Below are positions 10,897 through 22,365 of a DNA stretch of 64,000 bases, piece after piece. The first letter of the stretch is position 1. The number at the start of each line of letters is the position of its first letter. This stretch comes from Cyclaneusma minus. Taxonomy: Eukaryota; Ascomycota; Leotiomycetes; Marthamycetales; Marthamycetaceae. A program made the position numbers and the translations under genes. Below the pieces are notes generated by a model, which ran no database searches, was not told where the DNA came from, and saw nothing but the letters and a program-made list of their open reading frames with translations. The stretch is from NCBI GenBank assembly GCA_037179335.1, contig JAKZHN010000012.1:372001-436000 (forward strand), in the 5' to 3' direction.

Positions 10897-13284
10897 CTAG
10901 TCCTCGTCATCCAGCCGTGTGCGTCGTGGCGGCGCCGGTATGCTAATAAGCGGCAGCCCCTCAGCCCCGGCCCTCGTAGCAGCCGAGCTACGACTCGAAT
11001 TCGTCCTACTATTCGCACTCTGTCGCGCATTCACACTCCTCGAGCCGTCCCCGCGCGTTGAACTGTGACTTTCTTCCGTCTCAGACCGCTGCCGAGGTGA
11101 ATCGGATTGCGTCGCATGAGCCAGAAAAAGACTTCCATGCCGCGTGATAGTGTCTGGGTTTAGTCCAACCGGCGTGTAGGGATCGCGCTGGGATTGGCGT
11201 TGCGAGTCAAGGAAACTGCTGGATGTCGGACGACCGTCCGTGGGGCTGGCTGTGTTGACGAGTGTTGCGTTGGTGTCTAATACCAGTAGTTGATCGGCTG
11301 AGCGGTTAGCTGCGGGGTTGGCTGAGCGACCTTCTTCGGCTTCGAGTTCTTCGATGACGCGGGCTAGGTTTCGTCGTCGCTGAGGTGCTGGGATGACGGT
11401 GAGTGGAAGAGAAGTTGGGTCGAGTCGGGACGGTGACTCTTCTGCCTGAGCGTTTGTGAGGCTCTTGAACTTTTGAGAAATATTCCACTTTGATGATGAT
11501 GTGTTGTCTGGGTTGAGTGGTGCTTCGGTTCGGGCTGAATGTGCTAGTACTTCGGCAGGCGGTTTTTGAGGGCGGCGACGGAATGGATTGGCTTTCGCCA
11601 GAGATGCCCAGGGGTTTGGTGGGGGTCGGGTTTCTGGAGGATCGATCTCCCCGGAAGCGGACTCAATGTCCCCTGGTTTGTCGGAAGGTACCAGGACTCC
11701 GTTGGCACCGTGTTGAGGGTCGATGCCTACTGTTGAATAAGATGTATGTGATCTTTCGGGAACATGTGGTGGTAAAGGCTCCCCGATGGGATGATACCGA
11801 ATAGCATAAACTGTGCTTTCGGCCGAGGTTGTATCAGTCCTACTGACTGGCGTAGCTGCAGCTGGGGGCCGCGCTATTGCAGAGACTTGCTGTACAGGAG
11901 CTTGAGGTTGACGGGGTCGATCTTTGTTGCGTCTGGTCGTTTGATGTGATACTTCCTGATGCCGTGGAATATAACGGTGGGCTAGACCTGAGATAGCGGG
12001 CCATTTCTTCCCACCAGCACCAGTCGCCATACCACTTTCTCCTCCATCGCCGGCATCGCGTCGTGAACGACCAGGCCAGTTGAACTCTAGGGAAGGAGTA
12101 ATCTCGAGCATCTCGTCGCCGTCGAAAATCTCCCTCCCTAAGATTCCATCTTTCTTGTCGTTCCGTTCGAGAGCTTCGATTCTCTCGACCCATTCCCATA
12201 CCACTACACTCGCTGCAGCTGCTCCGACCCATCGAACGTAGTCTCCCCACACAGCCACATTGGGCTGCGAAATGTCCAGAACGAAGAATACCACGGGCAC
12301 TAAAATAGAAATTATGGACAAAAAGGCCACTATACAGATGTTCGGCATTTGTGGATGGTAAAAGGCGTATCGATGCTTGGTGAGAGAATAATATATAACC
12401 CAGGCGGAATATAAAAGTCCTAGAGCGAGTTGGAAAAGATAGCTCAAAGCCGGTATAGCGTCCTCGAAATTTTTGGGTCGTGAACCCCCAGCATAGACAA
12501 AGTGATTCAGGAGAGCAAATAGCGTGTCCAGGAAAATAAGGGCAAAGGCAGTCCATTTGATGATGACCTTTTCCCGCTGACGAGGGAATAGTCGAATCAA
12601 AGTCTGGGCTTGCGCCAACCAAAGGAACGTATCTGAGATGACTTGGATAACCTTCATCTCCAGTCCATCCTCGACCTCCGACTGAATCGCGTTCGCATCC
12701 GAATATCCCTGTTCGTATTGTTGTTCGGCAACGCGGAAGGTATCGGTTGTTGCTATGGTCAAGCTCACCACCACGGTGAGAGCAGCGACTTTCTGGAGCC
12801 ATGGACGTCCTCCAATTCCAATTGATCCGTCACTGCTGGAAGGTCCATTGGTAAATCCGCGTCTGCCCAGAACAATGGTGCCGCTCGAAAGAAAGGCTCG
12901 CGGGGTGAGAAGGAGCATTAATAGAAGCATATATGCGATAACGGTGGTGGCGGCTAGCACGTAGCATTCCGGCAGAACTGAAGCATAGAACGGATCGCGC
13001 AAATCGGCAGTAGTTCCAGTCTTGATTTCGGTTGTCACGGCCACGTCGGAAGTACCGGTGCACTCTGGGCGAAAGACGGCATCCGAGGTCAAGGTGAAAA
13101 CGGAGGAGGAACCCAGCTCAATGAGTCCATTCGAGGGCAGGGTGAACGGTGTGCAGTGAGCCGGCGTCGCGGAAGCCTGATAGGTTGCTGTCGGCCATAT
13201 TGCTCGTCGCTCCATTGTTGAAAGCCAGCCAGACTGTTGGCGCAGGAGAACAGCGCAAAATGGTCTGTAACTCTTCTCCGCCAT
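10897..13284 (-). CDS. palH: pH-signalling receptor PalH/Rim21, seven-transmembrane
   Basis: Single exon, 795 codons, ending DDED then TAG. The N-terminal part holds HCTPFTLPSNGLIELG, characteristic of PalH ectodomains. Seven hydrophobic segments follow at about residues 108-128, 162-183, 217-232, 245-266, 281-305, 320-342 and 354-371, the last within GDYVRWVGAAAASVVVWEWV. The signature ERNDKKDGILGREIFDGDEM comes directly after TM7. A long Ser/Pro/Arg-rich cytosolic tail of about 400 residues completes the protein. PalH is the plasma-membrane sensor of ambient alkaline pH that recruits the arrestin PalF and ESCRT, leading to PacC processing. An alternative start at the ATG 13215-13213 (MERRAIWPTA) would remove 23 residues and fits family N-termini at least as well. 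Length matches the family (about 750-800). Confidence 0.93.
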   Translation of the reverse strand: MAEKSYRPFCAVLLRQQSGWLSTMERRAIWPTATYQASATPAHCTPFTLPSNGLIELGSSSVFTLTSDAVFRPECTGTSDVAVTTEIKTGTTADLRDPFYASVLPECYVLAATTVIAYMLLLMLLLTPRAFLSSGTIVLGRRGFTNGPSSSDGSIGIGGRPWLQKVAALTVVVSLTIATTDTFRVAEQQYEQGYSDANAIQSEVEDGLEMKVIQVISDTFLWLAQAQTLIRLFPRQREKVIIKWTAFALIFLDTLFALLNHFVYAGGSRPKNFEDAIPALSYLFQLALGLLYSAWVIYYSLTKHRYAFYHPQMPNICIVAFLSIISILVPVVFFVLDISQPNVAVWGDYVRWVGAAAASVVVWEWVERIEALERNDKKDGILGREIFDGDEMLEITPSLEFNWPGRSRRDAGDGGESGMATGAGGKKWPAISGLAHRYIPRHQEVSHQTTRRNKDRPRQPQAPVQQVSAIARPPAAATPVSRTDTTSAESTVYAIRYHPIGEPLPPHVPERSHTSYSTVGIDPQHGANGVLVPSDKPGDIESASGEIDPPETRPPPNPWASLAKANPFRRRPQKPPAEVLAHSARTEAPLNPDNTSSSKWNISQKFKSLTNAQAEESPSRLDPTSLPLTVIPAPQRRRNLARVIEELEAEEGRSANPAANRSADQLLVLDTNATLVNTASPTDGRPTSSSFLDSQRQSQRDPYTPVGLNPDTITRHGSLFLAHATQSDSPRQRSETEESHSSTRGDGSRSVNARQSANSRTNSSRSSAATRAGAEGLPLISIPAPPRRTRLDDED

Positions 13285-13370
13285 CCATCATCTGTCGCTG
13301 CGGGTGGTGGTCGTCATGCGCGGCGGTGTCGCGAAGCGGCTAGTCCGGGGAGATGGAGGGATTTTGTGTT

Positions 13371-13430
13371 CGAAGGGTCTTCAGCGCTCGAAGGGTCTTC
13401 AGCGCTCGAAGGGTCTTCAGCGCTCGAGGG
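13371..13430. repeat. 18-bp minisatellite, 3.3 copies
   Basis: Three perfect head-to-tail copies of CGAAGGGTCTTCAGCGCT at 13371, 13389 and 13407, then a partial fourth. It lies about 90 bp upstream of the palH start, within its likely leader or promoter. Perfect identity of the copies suggests recent slippage; the copy number may vary between strains. Confidence 0.9.
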
Positions 13431-14593
13431 TGGTATCGCAGCTGACGGGAGGATTCGCGGCGCACAGCAGGTTGAGACTCAGTACTTTTCGTGAAATTGG
13501 TCGAGTCAAGCAGATTGAGCGAATAATTGATGACAGCGCCTTGCGCAACTTGATCGCCGGAGCGAGTCTCGCTTTCGTCTCACCAGACGCACGGCCCGGT
13601 GTGGCGACAAGCTTTCAATGTTGCGTCGCCGCTGACCGTACATGTAGAAAGCGGAGAAGCTCGGACTGAGCGTTCCCCTGGGGTCTCCTTTCTTCACGTC
13701 AACATACAATATTCTCTATCTGCTGATGCTATTCGCAGCTGCTGAGCTGTGTCCACCACCTCTCCAAGGGTCCAAGACGTCAAGCATCGCAGTCCCGTCC
13801 TTGAGTCTTGCCAACCCGCCCCGGCTGCCACGACCCTAGGTCCCGTCGGCTTTTCGCTGGCTGTGCCCTCGATCAAGCTTTTTGGCGTGCTTGTCACTCG
13901 TCTTGGGTGGGGGGCCCGTGATTTGCCAAACGGACGCAGCGACCCCTTTCCCCTGCCAATTCACATGCTCGGCACTTGCAGCACGGCAGTCAAGAAGTCT
14001 CGCCATCGCAGCGTCTGGCACTTCGCAGGAAAATCAGAACATCAGCCAATGCTGCGCTGTCTTGGGGATTTACGGACTTGCGAGAGACGGCGTGGCGGCA
14101 AGACATGAGGAGCAGCGAGAGCTTCATAAACCCCTCATGAACGCCGCCTCGTGGCAGCCGGCCTGGGGGTCCTCTTGGCGAATGCTTCTACCCGCGGATT
14201 CCCTGCACCCAATCTCGCAACCTGCCGTCTTGGTCCATCTGATAACTGAGAGGCCTTCAGAAATATAAAAAGCTCAACTGTTGAACATTTTAATTATGTC
14301 AAGACATATCAACTCTTTATTGCCTTCAATCCCTTTTTTCTTTTTCTCGTTGCTTCGACGAATTCTCGTTACATGTAGAGTGCTTGTGTCCTTTCCTCGG
14401 TTCTCGGTTCTCAGTTCTCGTCGAATTAGCATGGTCACCCGTTATGTACACATATGTACCTGAGTTCTTAACTTCTTCGAAAAAGGTTAATAACTTCTTC
14501 CACGACTCTCACTTCGTACCTGAGCTATCATTAGATTTCTTATTGCTTGACAGTTGTATTCTTTCCTTGAGTTATCAATACCACTACCAATTA

Positions 14594-14835
14594 CCATGGA
14601 AAAGTCTGGAGAGAGTCAAAGACGTCCTGTTCAACTATCGGATTGTCTCTGGTCAACTGGCCTGTTCCAGAAAACTTGGATGTTTCCAAATGATTTTGGA
14701 TATTCCAAGTGATTTTGGATATTCCAAGGGAGTCGAGAGGTCGGAGTTCCAAAGGACTCGGGATGTTTCCAAGAAACGAAGGAATTTCTGGTGCTCGGGA
14801 CTACCGGCCGTATCCAGACTTCTTTCGTCCCACTG
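14594..14835. mobile_element. Degenerate Tc1/mariner-like MITE, copy 2
   Basis: The right terminus at 14812-14835 reads inwards CAGTGGGACGAAAGAAGTCT, the same terminal repeat as the copies at 6.0 and 39.3 kb. The expected left terminus is poor: only AAAAGTCTGGA near 14599 resembles it, so the left limit is approximate. The interior has the repeated GGATATTCCAA / GGATGTTTCCAA steps seen in the other copies. No coding capacity. Confidence 0.6.
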
Positions 14836-16499
14836 TCTATTAAGTATCATCAATTGGCCGTTTCGTCATGTCTTGATATACAGCCTCTCCCCCAGAGGGC
14901 CTTCATTGGTTCCAAGTGGAAGCACATGTTTTTGGATGAATTCAAGGGATTGGACGGGTGAATGTACTTAGCAACAGGACTGTCCCTTGAGTTGTCAAAC
15001 ACTGTCATCGAATTGCGGAGCATCGAATTGCGGAGCCATGGTATCCAAGCACCGGGGTAGGCACCTCAATGGGTTCTTGCCAAAGTTCTGCTGGCAGCTG
15101 AGCATCTTCTGACTTCGCTGCATAAGAGTGGTGAAGTGGCGACTACTCTGCACCCAGCAATGGAAAATAGCCTCAATTCCTGGAAACTGTGCCGGTAAAT
15201 CAGGTGCCCGCTTAATCTAGCCAGATCTAGCCAGGAAAGCAGAATGTCGGAATATCGATATTGAAGCTGTGCATAGAAAGAATGCCAGAGGCAAGGTAAA
15301 GCAGAGGTTTCAAGAAGTCGGAAATTGGAAGCACCCAGAACCATTCAGCGCCCCAAACAGCTGTTCTGAGATCTCAACAGGTGGTGGCTATGCCGGGGTA
15401 TCAGATATGCTTGGTGTGCTCGGTCAGGTGAATCTGGCTCTACCCCCTTTTGAGGCTCTGAGCTGGTTCTCGAACTCTCTTCTTGACTTCATGCTAGCAA
15501 TGCAAGACACTGGTTCTAGACAGGAGGCACTTCGCTGTGTCGCGTGCCTGACTGAGTACATTCCTTGGGAAGCCGGAGTGGCCACGAGCTTCGGGCTGGG
15601 GAGTGAAGAAACTGGAGAGACGCGCTGTATGTGGTGTTGGACGTCCCAGGAAAATAGTTTCCCGGCACGCTCTGTACATGGACTATTCCTACGTACCGGG
15701 ACCACATAAGTTCAGTGATATTGAAAGTGACTCGAATATCTACCAAACAACTCCGTGTGTAGCTTTACCCCGCGAATCCTTATTAATAGCAAAAAGGCAC
15801 TTTTATCGCAGACTGGGATCACCGGCTTGTACAACGTCCTCAGGAATTTCATGTTCACGAGAATCCGCGGCAAGTCCAGAGCGCACTAAGGGCCTTGGCA
15901 GTCCGCGAGTGATACGCTTTAGCGCGTTAGCCCCTGGGGCGCCAGCGAATTTCAACCTTGCTCGCAGCGCTGATCCTCCCAGGCCTCACGTTGCAGCTTG
16001 GAACTGCACTTTTAACCCCCAACCCCCATCTTCTGGCCAATTTATCCAGGACGCCAGCTGCCAGCGCCCCGCCTCCTCCTGCGCCAGCTGCATCGACTGC
16101 TGTGCTGTGCTGCGTCCCAACGAACTTCGCCTCTCCTTTGTTCGACAAAAAGTCTATCAGCACGTCACGACGGCTATCGTGCCTCTTCCCTTAGAAATTC
16201 CCGGCCGACCCACTCCCTCCCATCCAACCCCTGCCACTCTTTTCGGAGCTGAGACGTCGACGACATCAACTTTATTGAATTCACTATTCGACCACTCGCA
16301 ATTCCCCAGCTTCCAATACTTGGTATTGCAGTAGTCTTGTGAGACACAGGCCGGTCGCCTTGCGGCAGCTTCTCTGTGACACTGTGGCTGCTCATTGGAA
16401 TTTCCCTGTCCTGGACGGCTTTCTGCATCGTCCTGGAAAGATTAGAAGAGGCGGCACCAGGCACTTTTCAGTTACCCTGTCTCATGCTTCATTCTCAAC

Positions 16500-19400
16500 A
16501 TGACGCGCCCGCAGATCATTCGAGCCGGTGAGCCCCCAGCTCTGCTCCTCGCCCAACTCCCCAACCGCCCTGCTGACAAGTATCTCGACAGATTCCATCG
16601 ATCTCCAAGACCAAGACGCTCCCTCCGCTCAAGACCATACCAGACAACCCACCCAGCCAGCTCCCCTAGGCGCAGGGCCTCCTGCTCCGCACCAAGCTGA
16701 AGCCCTGCGCGAGGTCGCCGCTGAAATCGCCGAACAACATTCTACGAGTCCTCGTGTTTCGACAGATTGGAGCGATGGCAACCCGAATATGCAGTCATAC
16801 GGAGAAGAAGATTTGGTTGCGGGAGTTTCGCACGCGCTGAACGGAGATGCCGATCCAAATGATCACGACGCGCTCGCCGTCGCCCAAAATGGTGGCCTCA
16901 CAGGCTCCTCTACCGACGATACAGATATGGCCGACGGAGAGGGGGATGATATGATGGACGATGATGACATGATGGACAAGATATCGAGTTCACCCTCAAT
17001 TGATGATGGTGGGTATTCCCTTCCGCAGTTACCGCAATGGCCTGAGAGGTCTAGCTCTCTTTCTCCGCAGATGCCGCAATGGCCTGTCAGGACTAGCTCT
17101 CGATGGCCTGTGAGGTCTAGCTCCCTTTCTCCAGCGGTCCCAAGTCTCTCTCCGCCGGTTTCTCGGGCTATGTCTGCCTTGGTCTCTCAAAGTATGAGAG
17201 ATGCGTCGTCTTCACCATTTGTTGAGACGCCAGACTACTACCCTCTTGCGTTTAGGTTACAACCAGCCGACCAGGAAGTCCTCCAGTCAGGTCGGAAGTC
17301 GCATCGTCATTATCAGGGTGAGTATCATGAGCCATCCACGGATTTCGAGGAACTCGGACCAGAGGACTTCGAATCAGAAGATGAGGACTCCATGTTTGTC
17401 GACATAGCGGATGCCAGAGCCCCCGATCCCGAACCAGACGAAGCAGACTCCTTAGTCGTCCAAATAGCAGATTCCAGAGTTCCGGAAGTCGAAAATGAAG
17501 AAGCAAACTCGTTGGTTATCGAAATAGCAGATGCCAGAGCCCCGGAACCCGAACCAGAAGAAGCAGACTCGTTGGTCGTCGATACACCAGAATCCAGGGC
17601 CCAGGAAATCGACAGACTCCGCAAATCTACTAGCCACGAGCCGGGCATGTACAGTGATGAAGACTACTATGATACTAATGACTCTTACGATTTTTCGCAG
17701 TACTACACCGATGAGGGGCAATTTGACTACCCAATTTTGGAACCAGACAGCGTTCTTTACAATGAAGACTCGCCCTCACCCTCGGCTAAGACCCTGAATT
17801 GGGAGAGCTACCCCTCTCCGCCAGAACGCGAAGCCCCGGAGCCACCCGAACACCGATACCAGGAGAGCCCTACCAGGGGTCTACCGCTAGCTACCATCGA
17901 AGAGGAAGAGGAGTCCATCCAGTCCATCCAGCACATCTTCATCAAAAGATTGGGGCTAGGTTCCATCGAAGAGGAAGACGAGTCCGATAAAGCACCCCAC
18001 GAAAGTTCACCGGGTAGTCATTGCGGCCATGATAATGATAATGACGATGTTTCAAGAATTTCCATTCTCACTACTTTCGATTCTAATCTTTCCAGATTTC
18101 TTGACTCAGGTTGGGGCGGAGAATGCTTACAAGATGTAGAAGATATCGACTTCGAATTCGTCTACGCTTTACATACCTTCGTCGCGACTGTAGAAGGCCA
18201 AGCAAACGCCACGAAAGGAGACACAATGGTCCTACTCGATGATAGCAACAGTTATTGGTGGCTAGTCCGGGTTGTTAAGGATAGCAGCATTGGTATAGAT
18301 GCGATATACAGTTCTGATGTTATTGGGCGACTGCTAAAAGGGTTCAGGGTACTTACCGGCAGAACATATCGAAACCCCCACCGAGCGCTTGGCCCGATTG
18401 AACAAGCATAGAAACATTGATGTATGGATCATTTTCATGTTGGGAGGTTTTGTCTGACATGAATTAGTTAGCGCAATCGATGCTGGGTGACCAGGAGTCG
18501 AAGTCCAAAAACCCCCTGAAAAAGGCCATGCGACGGAGAAATGCGAAAACGGTTGCTTTTGCCCCACCAACCTTCGTTGAAGCCTCAGATAACGATTACT
18601 CATCGTCGGAGGACGAGGGGGATATGGACATGATGGGACAAGCGCAGCAGGTACAGACTAAACAGTCCGAGCCAGACGAGGACCAGATTTCTGCGGCTGA
18701 GCCAACCGACCAACGAGCGGAAGTCCGAGAGGTCAAAGAGGCTGAGAATGATCCTAACCGACCGAGTCTCGATGCCAGAATCTCTTCTGATACGGCAAGG
18801 AGTAGCGAAGAGGCTACCGAAACAACCGAGCGTAGGACCAGGAATGGCACGATACGCAACACAGACTCGTTCTTCAAAGACGATGCTGTGGAGACTCGCA
18901 AGATCACACTTACTCCCAACTTACTGCGCGACGATTCGAGTGCATCTACAATTCGGATATCGAACGAATCGAAGGAGCTTAGAGGTCGGCCCAGCTTGGA
19001 TAAGTTGGACAATTCTCCTGAGAAAGCGAAAGATGATAAGAAAAAGAAGAAGGAGAAGAAACCGGGAATGCTCAGTGGTCTCTTCAAAAGGAAGGACAAG
19101 AAGTCCAAGGGAGAAGAAGACGAGGACCCAGATGAGCTCATCTACGGCAGCAAGCGCTCGGCAGAGATTTCACGGGAATCTCCCGTCTCCAACAAGGACT
19201 CTGATGAGTTCACAGCCATTGAAAAACAGTCTAGCAACGGGTCTGTCCAGAATTCACCATCGGGTAACAGCAAACTGCAGAAACAACAAGCCCGTGCTGT
19301 TTCACCTGACACAGTCCTTGCATCTCAACAGCGGAGCAGGTCGACAGAACCTCAGCGATCGGCTCAAAGTCCAGCAACTACTCGTGCTACGACCCCTACC

Positions 19401-20409
19401 ACTGCCCAGCAAGGTCCGTCATTACGTATGGTGCAAAACGAGTCATCGGAGCCAGTGTCTGAGCAAAGGGCCAAAACCCCCGAGAAAGGGCAAGATATCC
19501 TCATGCGGGTCGCATCTCCAGAAACCACGGAGACCACAAAATCTTCTGGGACGCTCTCCAAGATCTTACGTGCTGGGAGCTCTGTGGGGTCTGGAATGTC
19601 ACGTGCTGGGAGTTCTGTGGGGTCTGGAATGCATTCGATGTCCGCATCGATCTCTGATAACCGACCCGAGAAGCTCAAGAAGGTCAAGTCTCGAGAAATT
19701 CTGGACGAGTTCGACTCCTCGCCCGACGAAGTCGCGGACCAAGATCCTATGGAAGAGCAGCAACAGGAGATCCCAAGTCAGCAAAGTCAGCCCGACAGAC
19801 GGCCTCCAATCCGGCCCATACCCGGTGCCTTCCCCGAGAGCTACATGGAAAGCTACACCACCGTCCCCGCCACAGAACCCACCCCCAGCCACATGCACGA
19901 AGAACGTCTATCCGAGTCGCCAGTCCAAATATCTCCCGTCGATGGGTCACGCACTCAGCCTCCTGCTCTTATGGTCGACACATCCAGCCAAGAAGAACCG
20001 CCGTCACCTGTCTCCTCGCCGTCCCCTGACCTGGGCGGGGACGATGATGGCGATAAGAAGAAATCACCCAGCAGTGCCACCACGTCTACGCCGACGTCGA
20101 CGTGGAATGATGCACACTTGCGGAGCTTCTTTGACGATGATTCGGAAATCAAAGATCTGCTTACGCTGGTTTATGATAACAGTGGTGTGGTGCCGGCGGG
20201 GCCGGATCATCCGGTTACGGGGAGTATGTTTAGGGAGGAGAATGCTAAGTTGGCTGATATTACGAATGTAAGTTTTGAAATGCACTTTTGGGGGTTTGAT
20301 GGGATGTTTACTGATGCGATTACAGCGCCTGGATGGCATGCTCGGCGACTGGCTGGCGCGCAAGAGCCGCACACATCCTTCGAGGAGTGCTTCTCGCAGT
20401 GCAGCCTAG
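16500..20409 (+). CDS. SH3-domain cell-polarity protein, Tea4/TeaC/Bud14-like, five exons
   Basis: Exons 16500-16527, 16592-18292, 18348-18421, 18468-20267 and 20326-20409; introns of 64, 55, 46 and 58 nt, all GT-AG. The joined frame gives 1228 residues. Exon 1 encodes MTRPQIIRA and reads on as DSIDLQDQDAP, so the ATG at 16531, which gives a longer-looking open frame, actually lies inside intron 1. A long acidic, low-complexity N-terminus includes four imperfect repeats around EADSLV...IADARAPEPEP (17390-17605). The SH3 domain lies at about residues 530-595 (ALHTFVATVEGQ, GDTMVLLDDSNSYWWLVRV, then IGYLPAEHIETP) and is split by introns. Just behind it, KTVAF (about residue 628) matches the RVxF docking motif for protein phosphatase 1, as in Tea4/Bud14. 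The C-terminal end LDGMLGDWLARKSR is conserved-looking. In yeasts this family links microtubule-delivered landmarks and PP1 to formins at growing tips. Identification is by architecture. Confidence 0.85.
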
Positions 20410-22365
20410 AACCTTTCTCTCCTAATTCGGCAGTAAACTCGTCCTTCGATTCGACGTATAAGTCTTGCCACACGATGTCATGAAACTTCTTTTGGGGTCT
20501 CAGGAATAGGAGGGGAATTGGGGCGTAGGGTTTCTTTCGATTCTCTTTCTATACTGGATGTTTCTTGAACAATGGAGCAGAGTACAGGCTGCGTATACAT
20601 CCCTGTTTCAAGGACAGATTTTAATATTTTTTCTTGGTACAGTACAGTACAGTCCAAGCTCGAACGCCCCTGGGTTTCTCTTTTTTTTTTGACCGGCCTT
20701 CGGATCCTTCGGGGCCTGCATAGCGGATCTTTCTTTCCTTGCTGAGCAGAGGCTGGCTGGCTGCAGAAGTTGGAGAAAGCGGAATTGGCAAGATGGAAAC
20801 GAGATTAGCTCGTCTTGTTCTAGATACTGATGGGCTGGGCTGTTGGTGGCGGTCGTGGCACAGAGAAAATCAAAATGAAGCAGCCTGTGGGCAACGTGAA
20901 GTTTGGACAGCTCTGCAGCCCTTTTGTGAAGTGAGCAGGTGAATGGATCGGCTATTTTGGGGACCTTGCACAAAGTGTAGACTTGTGGCACGAACTAGCG
21001 ATCCGGGTAAGGTGGGCTTTTTTTGACACTGACAGCGGTAGTAACGTTTCATTTGAGAGTGGGTATTTCACCCGGTGGCGGACTGGGCAGTGGGTTTTGT
21101 GTAATGTGTAGCCGTGGGGGAGCGGGATGAACTTTTGGAGATTGTTGAGGATGGTGGATGGGAAGAAGTGAACGGGATTTCCATATCACCGAGCTGACCT
21201 GATGCCGAGTTCTAATGCTGAATACTTGTATAGGTACGAAGTGAAAATGGTAACATGATGCCGTGCTTCTCGAACTTTCCATTCACTTAAGTTATACACG
21301 TAAAATATGCGGAAGGGCGTGGGCGTTGCGCTGGACATGCTCGTTCCTGACGCTCTGACAGCCCTGGCAAGCCGGGGCAGGTGAAGCACCGCTGGCAAGC
21401 CCTGGCAAGGTAAGGTAGCACATGCAGGCTATGCAGGCTTTGCAGCCCTCTCATGTCAGTTACAGGCTTACAGCCAGTCAAGGCTTGTTCTTTTCGCTCC
21501 TGTGGTGTGCACATTTTCAGGGGTGTTTTTGTCGATGTTGTGTGTGTGTATGGTGGTTGTACCGAGGCGCAGGGACGGAGATCGGATGATCCTTTTGACG
21601 GACCGGGTGCTTTGGAGGCTCTGACTGGGGGTTTTGGGCCTGTGGAATTGTTATTGGTTTTGTAAGGGGTGGGCTGGGCTGTCAGGCTATATGTAAGGTG
21701 TATTTACTGTATTATGCTGGATTTGCAATGATTTTGTGGATCGTGGGCCGTGGATTAGGGGCCGTGGTCCGTGGATAATGAATGCATATACGTAGGATTT
21801 TCTGGAGTTGACCTGGTGGCCGTTGCGGAGATGGGGGAGGAGGCTAGGAAGATTGTCAGATGTCGGAGATGACTGGGCGTAAACTGTCCACCTGATAAAT
21901 GATTAGAAATATTCCGAATGGGGCGATATTGGGTAATCACGGCCCCAGAGTCATCCGAATAACCCAGAGCACGGGATCAGTATCGCTGAATACAAAAGGC
22001 CGAGGTCTTGCAACATACATAGCTTCGAGGAGATCCGCATAAAAAGGCAGCTCTCCATGGGGTATAGTGCCAACGGGTGGGCTAGCCTCTTCGAGAGCTG
22101 GTCAATTTCGACGAATGGCGGCTCCGGGAAGAGTTTAGTGGGTGGAGTCCAAGCGCTAACAATTACAAGGCACCACGGCCACCAGGACCTGGCGATCGTC
22201 AACTTGAACGCACCACGAACACCACCTCCACCACCCAACATAGTCTGCCGCTCCCCAGCTCCCATCCCAATCCGCAAGACGAGCTCCGACGAACCCGTGC
22301 ACCCCGAGAGCCTGACTTTTCTGAGCGCGCCAACACAACCCGTGCATGTGAGCCGCGCCGCCACG
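20410..22365. other. Intergenic between the SH3 gene and STE50
   Basis: Both flanking genes are on the plus strand. I see no gene in these 2 kb. Short repeats occur: three CAGTA steps near 20640, a T-tract at 20680, CTGGCAAGCC copies around 21360-21410 and GGCCGTGGAT/CCGTGGAT copies at 21747-21776. The right part (22200-22365) is C-rich and probably the STE50 leader. An upstream in-frame ATG at 22057 exists, but the frame before 22366 lacks family sequence. Confidence 0.45.

Larger units (their letters stand above)
13285..16499. other. Long gene-free interval between palH and the SH3 polarity gene
   Basis: The flanking genes are divergent, so this 3.2 kb contains both promoters. It holds an 18-bp minisatellite near its left end and a MITE-like element at 14.6-14.8 kb. 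Several open frames exist (for example plus 15603-16334), but none has a recognisable domain. The segment 15980-16200 is C-rich and pyrimidine-rich, as in many fungal promoters and leaders. Confidence 0.5.

Noticed and set aside
10897..13284. A frame antisense to palH (12802-11840 in another minus frame) as a second gene
   Set aside because: It is a shadow of the palH coding sequence in another frame.
15603..16334. A 243-codon plus-strand frame upstream of the SH3 gene
   Set aside because: Cysteine/proline-rich, overlapped by frames on the other strand, no domain, and lies in the C-rich promoter/leader region.
16531..16591. ATG at 16531 as the start of the SH3 polarity protein
   Set aside because: It lies inside intron 1; the ATG at 16500 with a GTGAGC donor at 16528 and an acceptor at 16591 gives the family-like start.
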